A stretch of 12,632 nt of DNA from Dehalococcoidia bacterium (GCA_029859145.1 JAOUDT010000017.1:1-12632), one strand, 5' to 3'; positions 1-6,557 are shown, numbered from the stretch's first letter. Numbers and translations: made by a program. Notes: generated by a model from the letters alone, not told the origin.

Positions 1-139
1 AGGCGTCTATAGCTCAGGTTCAGGAATTGTTACAGACGGGCCCAACAATTTCACTACGTGGCGATTCTAGCTAGTACTCCGTGGGGATGACGTCTGATCC
101 GTGCTAGGCCTAACCGGTATTCTGTCTCTGGAATTTCTA

Positions 140-892
140 TCAAGAGCCATCCTCGCACCACGCGATAACATCGGTGGACCAGATAGTGCCGATGGCCTTT
201 TCCAGTACTTCGCGGCGTGGCTCCGGTATATCCAGCAACATACGCAGAATGCGGTCATCAAATTGACTCAGGAAAGGGCATTGTTTACGGAGCGAGAGTA
301 TGGTAGTCCTGGCGCCGCCGTAGACCAGATAGTCGAGCGAACAGGCATGGGGCTCGATATGCTCCCGCACGTGACTGCAAACCCGAGTCAAAAACTGTTC
401 TATCTGCTTCTCACGGTGCCTAGCAAACCTTGCCTGCGAAGAGCCTCCTTTCTTGTGGCGGGCGTGCACCAAGCCTGTTCCTGTCTTGCTATCCAGAAGC
501 TCTGTGCCCCGGCAGATGCCAATGCTGTATGCTCCCAAACGGATCAAAACCAGAGCGATAAGCAAGTCCTGAACGAGAAGGGAACGCAACGGCCCAACGT
601 CATAGCCGCTCGTGACGTATTCCTCTGAAAGCGGGAAGGGGGGGATGACCAGATACATTTGCAGCGGACTGTAGAAAAGCGCCGCTCCCGTTTGCGAGTT
701 GGCTGTGACTTCAGCTACAGCTGGCGGTATGCCACTTGCCGGCACCACCTTCCTCAGCAGATTCTCAACCCTGTCCTGGGTAGTCCCCTGTGGGAGATAT
801 AACGATATCGCTTTGCTTTCAGTCAAAGCGAGCTTTTCCAAGAAGTCGAGCATCTTCGACCTGCCCAGACGGAACCTCTTTGATACAAGCAT
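140..892 (-). CDS. VLRF1/eRF1-like peptidyl-tRNA release factor (acVLRF1 type)
   Basis: Predicted to hydrolyse the ester bond of peptidyl-tRNA on stalled 60S-like (50S) particles, as Vms1/ANKZF1 does in eukaryotes. The 250-residue product has the eRF1 domain-2 signature at about residues 143-162: HARHKKGGSSQ followed by ARFARHRE, closely resembling the GGQ...RFARLR loop of eRF1, with Gln153 as the presumed catalytic residue. It is preceded by a mixed alpha/beta segment (residues 14-135, starting MLDFLEKL), and followed by a helix and a YGG turn at about 191. I recall this as the actinobacterial/chloroflexal VLRF1 family. The gene lies 30 bases after mutS2 on the same strand, so co-transcription is likely. 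The start is uncertain: ATG at 892 has no Shine-Dalgarno sequence and adds a basic 13-residue tail, whereas ATG at 853 begins where the domain begins and has AGG six bases upstream. The family call is confident; the reaction is inferred. Confidence 0.8.
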   Translation of the reverse strand: MLVSKRFRLGRSKMLDFLEKLALTESKAISLYLPQGTTQDRVENLLRKVVPASGIPPAVAEVTANSQTGAALFYSPLQMYLVIPPFPLSEEYVTSGYDVGPLRSLLVQDLLIALVLIRLGAYSIGICRGTELLDSKTGTGLVHARHKKGGSSQARFARHREKQIEQFLTRVCSHVREHIEPHACSLDYLVYGGARTTILSLRKQCPFLSQFDDRILRMLLDIPEPRREVLEKAIGTIWSTDVIAWCEDGS

Positions 893-922
893 AATACCAA
901 TGGCTCGAACGAACTATCCTGG

Positions 923-3322
923 CTACATGCTGACTATGGTAACGCCATCGCCTCCTTCGCCCTGCTCCCCGGCCTGGAAAGACGTGACCAGCGGATGAGA
1001 GGCCAGAGCCTCCCTGACAATCTGCCGCACGGTGCCTGTGCCGATACCGTGAATGATACGGACGCGGCTTAAGCCAGACAAAGATGCTTCATTAAGATAG
1101 CTGTCCAGCAACGGCTCGACCTGCTCGGCTCTCTTTCCCCTTAGGTCAAGCTCTAGAGAGACTCTGGGCTTGTGCATTTCCCTCTTTATCACGGCGCCAC
1201 TCGTCTTCACCTCGCCCGTTGCCGGTATCCTCTTTTCCACGCTGTCCAGCCTGAGGGTCATCTTTACCTTCCCGGCTTGGACTTCGACAAGTCCGCGTTC
1301 CTCAGACACTGAAAGCACCGTAGATGGCACGCCAGCTTCTTTCAGCCAGACGGTATCACCGGCTGTAACTGGACCCGTGTCAATTTCTGTTTCAACTATC
1401 CCAGCCACAGGTCTGGCCTGCCATGCCTCAGCGTCCAACTTCTCTTGTGCCTCGGCCAGTGCCTTTTTGGCCTGCTCTATTCTTTCCCGAGATTTCTCCT
1501 TGCGCAATTCCCCCGCTGCCTCACGAATTTTCATCTGCAGTTCGGCAGCTTCGCGACTTATCTGCTCACGTGTCTGCTTGATGATTCTTTGTCTATCTTC
1601 TTCCAACTGGCGGAGCCTGTTTTTCAAGTCAGCGTCATTCTGTTCTGCTTCTTTCAGTTCCTTCTCGAGGCTTAGGCGAAGCAACTCAACATTCTTCTGT
1701 TCGCTCACCAGATGGGTGAGCAAAGACTCAATCTCTTGAGTGCTTTCAGAAAGCATGCGTCGAGCGCGCGTCACAATGTCCTGCGGCAGTCCCAGTCGGG
1801 ATGCCGTAGCCAGAGCGTTGCTGCCACCGGGAATTCCCACCGTCAGGTGATAGGTGGGCGCCATGGTAACGGGGTCCACATCTAGGGCCGCGTTCTCCAT
1901 GCCTTCGGTAGAGTGAGCCAGCGCCTTCAATTCAGTGTAGTGAGTGGTCGCCACAGTCATCGTTCTTTCTGACAGAAAATGTAGTAGGATAGCGCGGCCC
2001 AGAGCCGAGCCCTCACCCGGGTCAGTGTTGGTGCCCAGTTCATCCAACAGCACTAGGCTCTGTGCCGTGGCATTATTGATGATGTGGACGATGTTACCTA
2101 TGTGCCAGCTGAAGGTGGAAAGGGTCTGCTCGATGCTCTGCTCATCACCGATGTCGGCATATATCCCGTCAAAGACAGGGATGCGGCTTTCTGCCTGAGC
2201 CGGAATCGGCAAGCCGGCCTGTGCCATCAGGCTAAGCAATCCTATGGTCTTGAGAGCCACCGTCTTGCCGCCGGTATTCGGCCCGGTGATGACCAGGACC
2301 GAAAAGTCCCGGCCAATCTCGACTGACAGCGGCACCGCTTTCTTCTTCAGTAAGGGATGCCGAGCTTCCGCCAGTCTGAGCACTCCACCTGGTTCCTGTC
2401 CCTCTGCCTTAGCACTTGTGGCAGCAACCACGATAATAGGCTCGGTGGCTTTGGCATCCCTAGCGTATCTAGCCTTAGCCAGCGCCAGGTCAATCTCAGC
2501 AATCAGTTCTATGTTACGCGTAATCTCGCCTTCGAATGCCCCAGCTTCAGCACTTAGCGTTCTCAGGATTCTTTCTATTTCATCCTTCTCTTCAGCAACC
2601 AGCTGGCGTAGTTCATTCTGCGTGTCCGTAGTAGTCCAGGGTTCAATAAATACTGTAGCCTCGGTATTGGAGACATCGTGGACAATGCCTTTTATCTGCC
2701 GGCGAGATTCTACCTTGACGGGAATCACATACCGGCCTTCTCGCTCGGTAATGATGGGTTCCTGCACTATTCTGCGTCCTCGGGGCGAGGCGATTATGGC
2801 TTGCATATGAGCGAGCAGTTCTTGGCGCACTTCTCGCATTCTATGTCTAACAGACGCCAGTTTAGGCGAGGCGGTATCCAATAGCTCGCCGGCCGGACTC
2901 AAGCAACCATCGATATCGTTCGCAAGCTGGTCAAGCGCCACAATGTCTTTGCCCAGACCACTGAGCAGGAGGACTTCATGCGACACGTTTGCCAAATGGC
3001 TCTTCAACCGATGGGCAGCGCTCAACGTCTTTTGAATCTCCAGCAGAGATTGTGGGGGCAGGATTCTGCCCAGCGCCGCCATCTTCACCATTTCCCGTAT
3101 ATCACTGACCTCGCCGATATGGGTATCGGGACTGAGTGACAGCAAACGCCGCGCCTCAGCCGACTCCTTGAGTCGCAGGCGGACCTCTTCTTCATTCGAG
3201 AGGGGAACGAGGTCGAGAGCCAGCTCTCGGCTGGCGGAAAACGAAGTAAAGCCGGCCAGTATCTCCCGTATCTTGTGAAATTCCAGCAGTCCTAAGTCTC
3301 TGTCAGTCAATGCAACCTGCAC
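923..3322 (-). CDS. mutS2: MutS2 (RqcU) ATPase with KOW and Smr domains, ribosome-collision factor
   Basis: Full-length MutS2 of 799 residues. The order is: N-terminal core and lever region (1-335); MutS ATPase with Walker A GPNTGGKT (347-354, Lys353), Walker B LVLLDE (423-428) and switch histidine ATTHYTEL (His461); a long charged coiled coil (about 530-632); a KOW-like beta barrel (about 650-695); and a C-terminal Smr domain with LDLRG (725-729) and HGIGTG (758-763). It lacks the mismatch-recognition domain of MutS1. In B. subtilis the orthologue binds collided ribosomes and splits them; older work on other species links it to suppression of recombination. All catalytic motifs are intact. 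The start is GTG at 3322 with AGG about seven bases upstream and a sigma-70-like promoter further up; an ATG slightly upstream is out of frame. It is the first gene of a likely two-gene operon with the VLRF1 gene. Confidence 0.95.
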   Translation of the reverse strand: MQVALTDRDLGLLEFHKIREILAGFTSFSASRELALDLVPLSNEEEVRLRLKESAEARRLLSLSPDTHIGEVSDIREMVKMAALGRILPPQSLLEIQKTLSAAHRLKSHLANVSHEVLLLSGLGKDIVALDQLANDIDGCLSPAGELLDTASPKLASVRHRMREVRQELLAHMQAIIASPRGRRIVQEPIITEREGRYVIPVKVESRRQIKGIVHDVSNTEATVFIEPWTTTDTQNELRQLVAEEKDEIERILRTLSAEAGAFEGEITRNIELIAEIDLALAKARYARDAKATEPIIVVAATSAKAEGQEPGGVLRLAEARHPLLKKKAVPLSVEIGRDFSVLVITGPNTGGKTVALKTIGLLSLMAQAGLPIPAQAESRIPVFDGIYADIGDEQSIEQTLSTFSWHIGNIVHIINNATAQSLVLLDELGTNTDPGEGSALGRAILLHFLSERTMTVATTHYTELKALAHSTEGMENAALDVDPVTMAPTYHLTVGIPGGSNALATASRLGLPQDIVTRARRMLSESTQEIESLLTHLVSEQKNVELLRLSLEKELKEAEQNDADLKNRLRQLEEDRQRIIKQTREQISREAAELQMKIREAAGELRKEKSRERIEQAKKALAEAQEKLDAEAWQARPVAGIVETEIDTGPVTAGDTVWLKEAGVPSTVLSVSEERGLVEVQAGKVKMTLRLDSVEKRIPATGEVKTSGAVIKREMHKPRVSLELDLRGKRAEQVEPLLDSYLNEASLSGLSRVRIIHGIGTGTVRQIVREALASHPLVTSFQAGEQGEGGDGVTIVSM

Positions 3323-3341
3323 GAGTCGCCTGTATTTTCAT

Positions 3342-3357
3342 CGCCATATCAGCCATC
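3342..3357 (-). repeat. 16-base motif shared with radical SAM promoter (copy 1)
   Basis: The minus strand reads GATGGCTGATATGGCG just downstream of the mutS2 -10 box. An identical copy in the other orientation occurs at 6163-6178. The motif contains two ATGGC units nine bases apart. Its position at both promoters suggests an operator, but nothing else proves it. Confidence 0.45.
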
Positions 3358-3361
3358 GAAT

Positions 3362-3389
3362 AGTATAAAGCAATCACGGGAGTTTTCAA
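3362..3389 (-). promoter_or_regulatory. Promoter of mutS2-VLRF1 operon
   Basis: On the minus strand, -35 TTGAAA (3389-3384) and -10 TATACT (3367-3362) are separated by 16 bases. Transcription would start near 3355, giving a leader of about 33 bases before the GTG at 3322. The predicted start point lies at the beginning of the 16-base motif at 3342-3357. Assigned by consensus only. Confidence 0.6.
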
Positions 3390-3448
3390 AAACTGGGCTT
3401 ACTCACTCATAGGGTGAGCCTGCCTGCCACGGCGTCCCTGGAATTCCA

Positions 3449-3478
3449 TTGACAGGAAACAGGAAATTGTCTCATAAT
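3449..3478 (+). promoter_or_regulatory. Promoter of AMP-binding protein gene
   Basis: Perfect -35 TTGACA (3449-3454), 18-base spacer, -10 CATAAT (3473-3478). The predicted transcript starts near 3485, about 30 bases before the ATG at 3515. The long open frame could be started at the TTG of 3449, but that codon is the -35 box itself, which argues for the later start. Confidence 0.65.
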
Positions 3479-3514
3479 CCTATCCCAAAAACCTCATCAA
3501 AGCTGGGGGAGACA

Positions 3515-5017
3515 ATGAATCTGAGAAATCTCAAACAAATGCTGGAAGAAACTGCCAAGGAGGTGCCACAGCAAACAGCCGTGGTCCTTGGCTCTCGCAA
3601 AGTCAGCTACCGCGAATTGGATGAAACGTCCAGCAGGATAGCCAATGCCCTTATCAGTCTAGGAACAAAGAAGGGTGACCACGTGGCCATTCTTATGTCT
3701 CGTACACCTGAGTGGGTCATCAATTGCTTTGGAGCGCTCAAAGCCGGAGCTGCGGCTGTGCTCCTCGATAGCGGATCTAAGGCGCCCGAACTTGAGCCTC
3801 AGCTTCGTGAATCCGATTCCAAAATTCTAATTACGGAAGAAAGATTCTCCCCCTTGCTGTCTCCGGTCCTGGCCAGTGCCCCCCTGCTCAAACACGTTCT
3901 CAAGATTGATAGCGAACCCTACAAGCAGATGGTAGCCGATAGCTCGCCTACGTCACCGCCTGTCGATATAAAGGGTGAAGATGAGGCTATCCTTTTTTAC
4001 ACTCTGGGCGTGTTGGGAAAGAACAAGGGCGTGGTGCATACGCACTCGTCGTTCCTGTCAATTCTGCCCATAGTGGTGGAGAAATTTGAACTGGAGAGAG
4101 ACGATGTTGTTTTGGGCCTGCTCCCTTTTAACTACCTCCTGGGATTTGGGTTGGTCGTTCTCATGCCCATTAAGAGAGGATGCACCATAGCAATCCTCCC
4201 TCACTTCAGTTCCAAGAGTATCCTGGACACCATACAGCGGGAAAAGGCAACCATGCTTATCGGCGTCCCTGCCAGCTTTAATGCCATGGCCATGATAGAT
4301 GAAGAGACAATAAAGAGCTATGACCTCACTTCGTTAAGGGAGGTACTTTGTGCCGGGGCAAAATCCTCAGCCTTCTTCCTGGATATGCTTGAAAAGAAGT
4401 TTCACTTGACTGCGTGTGAAATATACGGGCTCACGGAGTTGATAATCGTCACCATAGGTGCTATTCGCGACCGTAAACTAGGTACGGCAGGCAAGCCCTT
4501 AGCTGAGCTAAAAGTGGTGGACAAGAACGGCAAGGAGGTGCCCCGAGGCAGCATAGGGGAAGCTGTTGCCCGAGCCCCCTGGATGATGAGGGAATATTAT
4601 AAAGCGCCTCAACTCACAGCCCAGGTCCTCAAAGATGGCTGGTTTCGTACCGGCGACCTAGTCAAGTTGGGTGAAGATGGCTACCTGGAATTCATAGAAA
4701 AGACATCATCTATTATAGTGCCCTCGGGCGGAGTCAAGATTCTTCCTGCAGCAGTTGAAGAAGTTCTCCTGAAACATCATGCGGTAGCCGAAACAGCCTG
4801 CGTCGGTGTCCTCGATGATTACAAAGGGCAGCTACCCACAGTTTTCATAGTGCTCAGGGAGGGACAAAGTGCCACACCCGACGAAATACGCGACTTCTGC
4901 CGCCAGAGCTTATCTGAGTACAAGGTGCCCAAGCAAATCAAGTTTGTTGACAGCCTGCCCAGAACCGAGTCAGGCGAAATAGACCGGAAGCGGCTCAGCC
5001 TGACAAAGGACAGCTGA
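3515..5017 (+). CDS. AMP-binding (acyl-CoA synthetase-like) protein with degenerate adenylation motifs
   Basis: Member of the class I adenylate-forming (ANL) superfamily, which normally activates a carboxylate with ATP and transfers it to CoA. The ATG at 3515 (500 residues) is chosen because GGGGGAGA lies just upstream and a promoter precedes it. Conserved parts: SYRELDE near the N terminus, YGLTE (304-308), WFRTGD (376-381) and SGG (about 404-406). Non-conserved parts are striking. The P-loop, normally TSGTTGxPKG, reads TLGVLGKNKG (163-172). The hinge region, normally DRKKD, reads EKTSS (395-399). The A10 motif, normally SGKI, reads SGEI (486-489), putting Glu488 where the catalytic adenylation lysine belongs. 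The frame is otherwise open and colinear, so this is not an ordinary decaying gene. It may be an inactive homologue or have altered chemistry; the substrate cannot be predicted. Confidence 0.85.
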   Translation: MNLRNLKQMLEETAKEVPQQTAVVLGSRKVSYRELDETSSRIANALISLGTKKGDHVAILMSRTPEWVINCFGALKAGAAAVLLDSGSKAPELEPQLRESDSKILITEERFSPLLSPVLASAPLLKHVLKIDSEPYKQMVADSSPTSPPVDIKGEDEAILFYTLGVLGKNKGVVHTHSSFLSILPIVVEKFELERDDVVLGLLPFNYLLGFGLVVLMPIKRGCTIAILPHFSSKSILDTIQREKATMLIGVPASFNAMAMIDEETIKSYDLTSLREVLCAGAKSSAFFLDMLEKKFHLTACEIYGLTELIIVTIGAIRDRKLGTAGKPLAELKVVDKNGKEVPRGSIGEAVARAPWMMREYYKAPQLTAQVLKDGWFRTGDLVKLGEDGYLEFIEKTSSIIVPSGGVKILPAAVEEVLLKHHAVAETACVGVLDDYKGQLPTVFIVLREGQSATPDEIRDFCRQSLSEYKVPKQIKFVDSLPRTESGEIDRKRLSLTKDS

Positions 5018-5057
5018 TGGGGAAGACTCAAACAGGCGACCAGGGTATTTTCACTGC

Positions 5058-5089
5058 CCAGCACGATATTCGGAGGACATAATACCTAA
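5058..5089 (-). repeat. 32-base imperfect direct repeat, copy A (3' end of radical SAM gene)
   Basis: The minus strand begins TTAGGTATTATGTCC and matches 6210-6241 at 25 of 32 positions without gaps, in the same orientation. The TAG inside the repeat is the stop codon of the radical SAM gene. The two copies enclose that gene and its promoter. Confidence 0.45.
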
Positions 5090-6108
5090 TCTGTGGCACG
5101 GCTACTTGTTGTGGTGTCCTGGGCACTCGCCACGGAGAAAGGGTGACCCTCCCGTTCAAAATCAGGGAGATACTCTTCCGCTGCCCCCAGTTCCTGGAAC
5201 CAGCCGTTTTCTATTCCCAGGTCGTCCAGCAGCCGGAGGACCTTTTCGTGCTCTTCGACGGTGATCTTCCGCGCAAGCAGTGGTATGCGCGGCGCCCGGT
5301 GCATCGGCATGTATTGAGACATCATGCTAACAGTTACTGTGGGAGAAACCTCCCGGACAAGCCAGGTTAGCGATTCCTCGCTGCCGGCCAGACCGTTGGG
5401 CAGGATCAGATGGCGCACTATCAATCCCTTCTGTGCCACGCCGGATTCATCTACGACCAGGTCTCCAACTTGTCTGTACATCTCTTTGATAGCCTGGCGA
5501 GCCTGTGCCATATAGTCTGGCGCGTGTGAGAATTTCCTGGCCCACTTATCAGAGGCATACCTCAAATCGGGCAGGTAAATACTTATGACGCCATCAAGCT
5601 CTTTCAGAGAAGCGACAGAATCATAGCCGCTGCTGTTGTAGACCAGCGGCAGTCTCAGTCCAATGGGCACCGCTTCCACAACTGCCCGAACGAGCTGGGG
5701 CACGAAATGGGATGGCGAAACGAAATTGATGTTGTGGCATCCCAGTTCATTCTGGAGGGAGAGCATGCGTTCCGCCAATGTGCGGCAGTCCATTTCCTTC
5801 GACTTCTGCTTCCTCCAATTCTGGCTTATCTGGTGGTTCTGACAATACACGCATCTCATATTACAGTTACCGAAGAAAACGGTCCCTGACCCGTTGGTTC
5901 CTGAAATGGCCGGTTCCTCGCCGTGGTGAGCGCAGACTGCCGAGACTATGGGCAGACGCCCGGAGTGACAATAGCCCAGCTCGTTTTGTAATCTATTGAC
6001 CTGGCACTCCCTGGGGCAGATGTCGCAGGAGATTAGACGCGCCTCAAGTGCTTCTGCACGACGCTCCAATTCGCCAGATTGGTATAGCGCAACGTATCCT
6101 TGTTCCAT
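5086..6108 (-). CDS. PflX-like radical SAM protein
   Basis: A 340-residue protein of the COG1313 (PflX) group, often labelled putative pyruvate formate-lyase activating enzyme. The radical SAM cluster motif is CNMRCVYC (Cys82, Cys86, Cys89) within a GTVFFGNCNMRCVYCQNHQISQ-type segment. An N-terminal zinc- or cluster-like cysteine set lies at Cys28, Cys31, Cys35 and Cys47 (CDICPREC...GYC), and NFVSPSHF (about 129-136) is typical of the group. The family start pattern GYxxLYxSGEL is present, supporting the ATG at 6108, although the ribosome binding site is weak. The target of PflX proteins is not established. No glycyl radical enzyme lies in this window, so a PFL-activating role is doubtful here. 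The gene has its own promoter, is convergent with the AMP-binding gene and is flanked by a direct repeat. Confidence 0.9.
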   Translation of the reverse strand: MEQGYVALYQSGELERRAEALEARLISCDICPRECQVNRLQNELGYCHSGRLPIVSAVCAHHGEEPAISGTNGSGTVFFGNCNMRCVYCQNHQISQNWRKQKSKEMDCRTLAERMLSLQNELGCHNINFVSPSHFVPQLVRAVVEAVPIGLRLPLVYNSSGYDSVASLKELDGVISIYLPDLRYASDKWARKFSHAPDYMAQARQAIKEMYRQVGDLVVDESGVAQKGLIVRHLILPNGLAGSEESLTWLVREVSPTVTVSMMSQYMPMHRAPRIPLLARKITVEEHEKVLRLLDDLGIENGWFQELGAAEEYLPDFEREGHPFSVASAQDTTTSSRATD

Positions 6109-6156
6109 AGGTGCCCAGGGTATCCTAGGTGAACGCAGTCGAACTAGCTGACCTAC

Positions 6157-6185
6157 ACTTTAGATGGCTGATATGGCGGTGTCAA
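6157..6185 (-). promoter_or_regulatory. Promoter of radical SAM gene
   Basis: The minus strand has a perfect -35 TTGACA (6185-6180), a 17-base spacer and -10 TAAAGT (6162-6157). Transcription would start near 6150, about 40 bases before the ATG at 6108. The 16-base motif shared with the mutS2 promoter fills almost the whole spacer. Confidence 0.55.
6163..6178 (+). repeat. 16-base motif shared with mutS2 promoter (copy 2)
   Basis: The plus strand reads GATGGCTGATATGGCG, identical to the minus strand at 3357-3342. Flanking similarity extends it: a TAYACT box lies three or four bases before the motif in both copies, and RTG follows it. It lies between the -35 and -10 boxes of the radical SAM promoter, where a bound protein would block polymerase. 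Confidence 0.45.
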
Positions 6186-6209
6186 CTGGCTGTGACCCCT
6201 GACCCGGAA

Positions 6210-6241
6210 CCAACGCGCTATTCTCTGGACATAATGCCTAA
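6210..6241 (-). repeat. 32-base imperfect direct repeat, copy B (truncation point of racemase remnant)
   Basis: The minus strand begins TTAGGCATTATGTCC and matches copy A at 25 of 32 positions. The TAG within it is the stop codon that ends the racemase remnant, at the same place in the repeat as the radical SAM stop codon in copy A. Confidence 0.45.
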
Positions 6242-6288
6242 CGTGCACAATTCCAGCTCATACCCCCGGTTAATCCGATGACTTTCAT
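6238..6288 (-). pseudogene. 5' remnant of an aspartate/glutamate racemase gene
   Basis: A 16-codon open frame, MKVIGLTGGMSWNCAR, preceded by a strong ribosome binding site (GGGAGGAGGGG five bases or less before the ATG at 6288). The first twelve residues match the N terminus of the Asp/Glu racemase family (MKxIGLxGGMSWES). The match stops abruptly after SWN and the frame closes at TAG, exactly where direct-repeat copy B starts. I see no continuation of the racemase in any frame in the following 130 bases. The best reading is a gene truncated by recombination. A short leader peptide for the radical SAM gene, which lies downstream on the same strand, is a less likely alternative. Confidence 0.5.
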
Positions 6289-6341
6289 ACCCCTCCTCCC
6301 TTTATGTTTCAAGCTAGGTTGAGCCCTGACCATAACACGAT

Positions 6342-6375
6342 TTGACAGAGCCCGTACTCTCTCGACTCTAGTCGA
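6342..6375 (+). promoter_or_regulatory. Possible promoter and operator of MATE gene
   Basis: A perfect -35 hexamer TTGACA (6342-6347) is followed by poorly conserved -10 candidates around 6365-6372. These overlap a perfect palindrome with arms TCGACT (6362-6367) and AGTCGA (6370-6375) and a two-base centre. A repressor site over the -10 region is conceivable, but arms of this length occur often by chance. Confidence 0.3.
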
Positions 6376-6452
6376 ACAAATTGAGCAACCACAAACACGA
6401 GCTGTGTATTGGTGATTTGCAGCAACCCAGTGGCAAGAGTAAAATAAGCTAG

Positions 6453-6485
6453 AACAGCAGGGCGCTGAGAGGCGCCCGTGTTTTT
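6453..6485 (+). terminator. Intrinsic terminator, probably an attenuator in the MATE leader
   Basis: Stem GGGCGC (6460-6465) / GCGCCC (6472-6477) with a six-base loop. An outer AACA/TGTT pairing overlaps the following TTTTT (6481-6485). It works only on the plus strand, where no gene lies immediately upstream, and sits 72 bases before the MATE start. Two weaker hairpins (6388-6413 and 6417-6436) precede it, as in attenuated leaders. It could instead be the leftover terminator of a lost gene. Confidence 0.5.
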
Positions 6486-6557
6486 GCCTAGCATTCGAAC
6501 GCATCAGTTTCTCGTGTCGAATAGTCAGGGCCTGCATAGCTGCGGTTAGCGTTAGGG

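Larger units (their letters stand above)
6109..6557. other. 449-base region without an intact gene
   Basis: This stretch between the divergently transcribed radical SAM and MATE genes holds the radical SAM promoter, the shared 16-base motif, direct-repeat copy B, the racemase remnant, and the MATE leader with its terminator-like hairpin. A longer minus-strand open frame through 6852 overlaps the MATE gene and has no recognisable content apart from the racemase remnant, so I do not call it. Confidence 0.6.

Noticed and set aside
1..30. tRNA-like start (TAGCTCAGG) at the left edge.
   Set aside because: No anticodon arm, T arm or acceptor pairing can be formed from the following bases.
23..52. 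Stem-loop GGAATTGTT / AACAATTTC downstream of the VLRF1 gene as a terminator.
   Set aside because: Arms of seven perfect pairs with a 12-base loop are expected several times by chance in this window, and no T-run follows on either strand.
923..3322. MutS1-type mismatch repair protein.
   Set aside because: The mismatch-binding N-terminal domain is absent, and the C-terminal KOW and Smr domains are diagnostic for MutS2.
3449..3514. TTG at 3449 as start of the AMP-binding protein, adding 22 residues.
   Set aside because: The TTG is part of a perfect TTGACA -35 box with a -10 box inside the added segment, and the ATG at 3515 has a strong ribosome binding site at family-typical position.
6236..6557. 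Integron attC-like core sites (GTTAGGC on the minus strand at 6242-6236, GTTAGGG at 6551-6557) near the single-gene segment.
   Set aside because: No paired, palindromic attC could be drawn: partner cores are mismatched, inner arms are not complementary, the second repeat copy has ATTAGGT rather than GTT, and no integrase gene is present.
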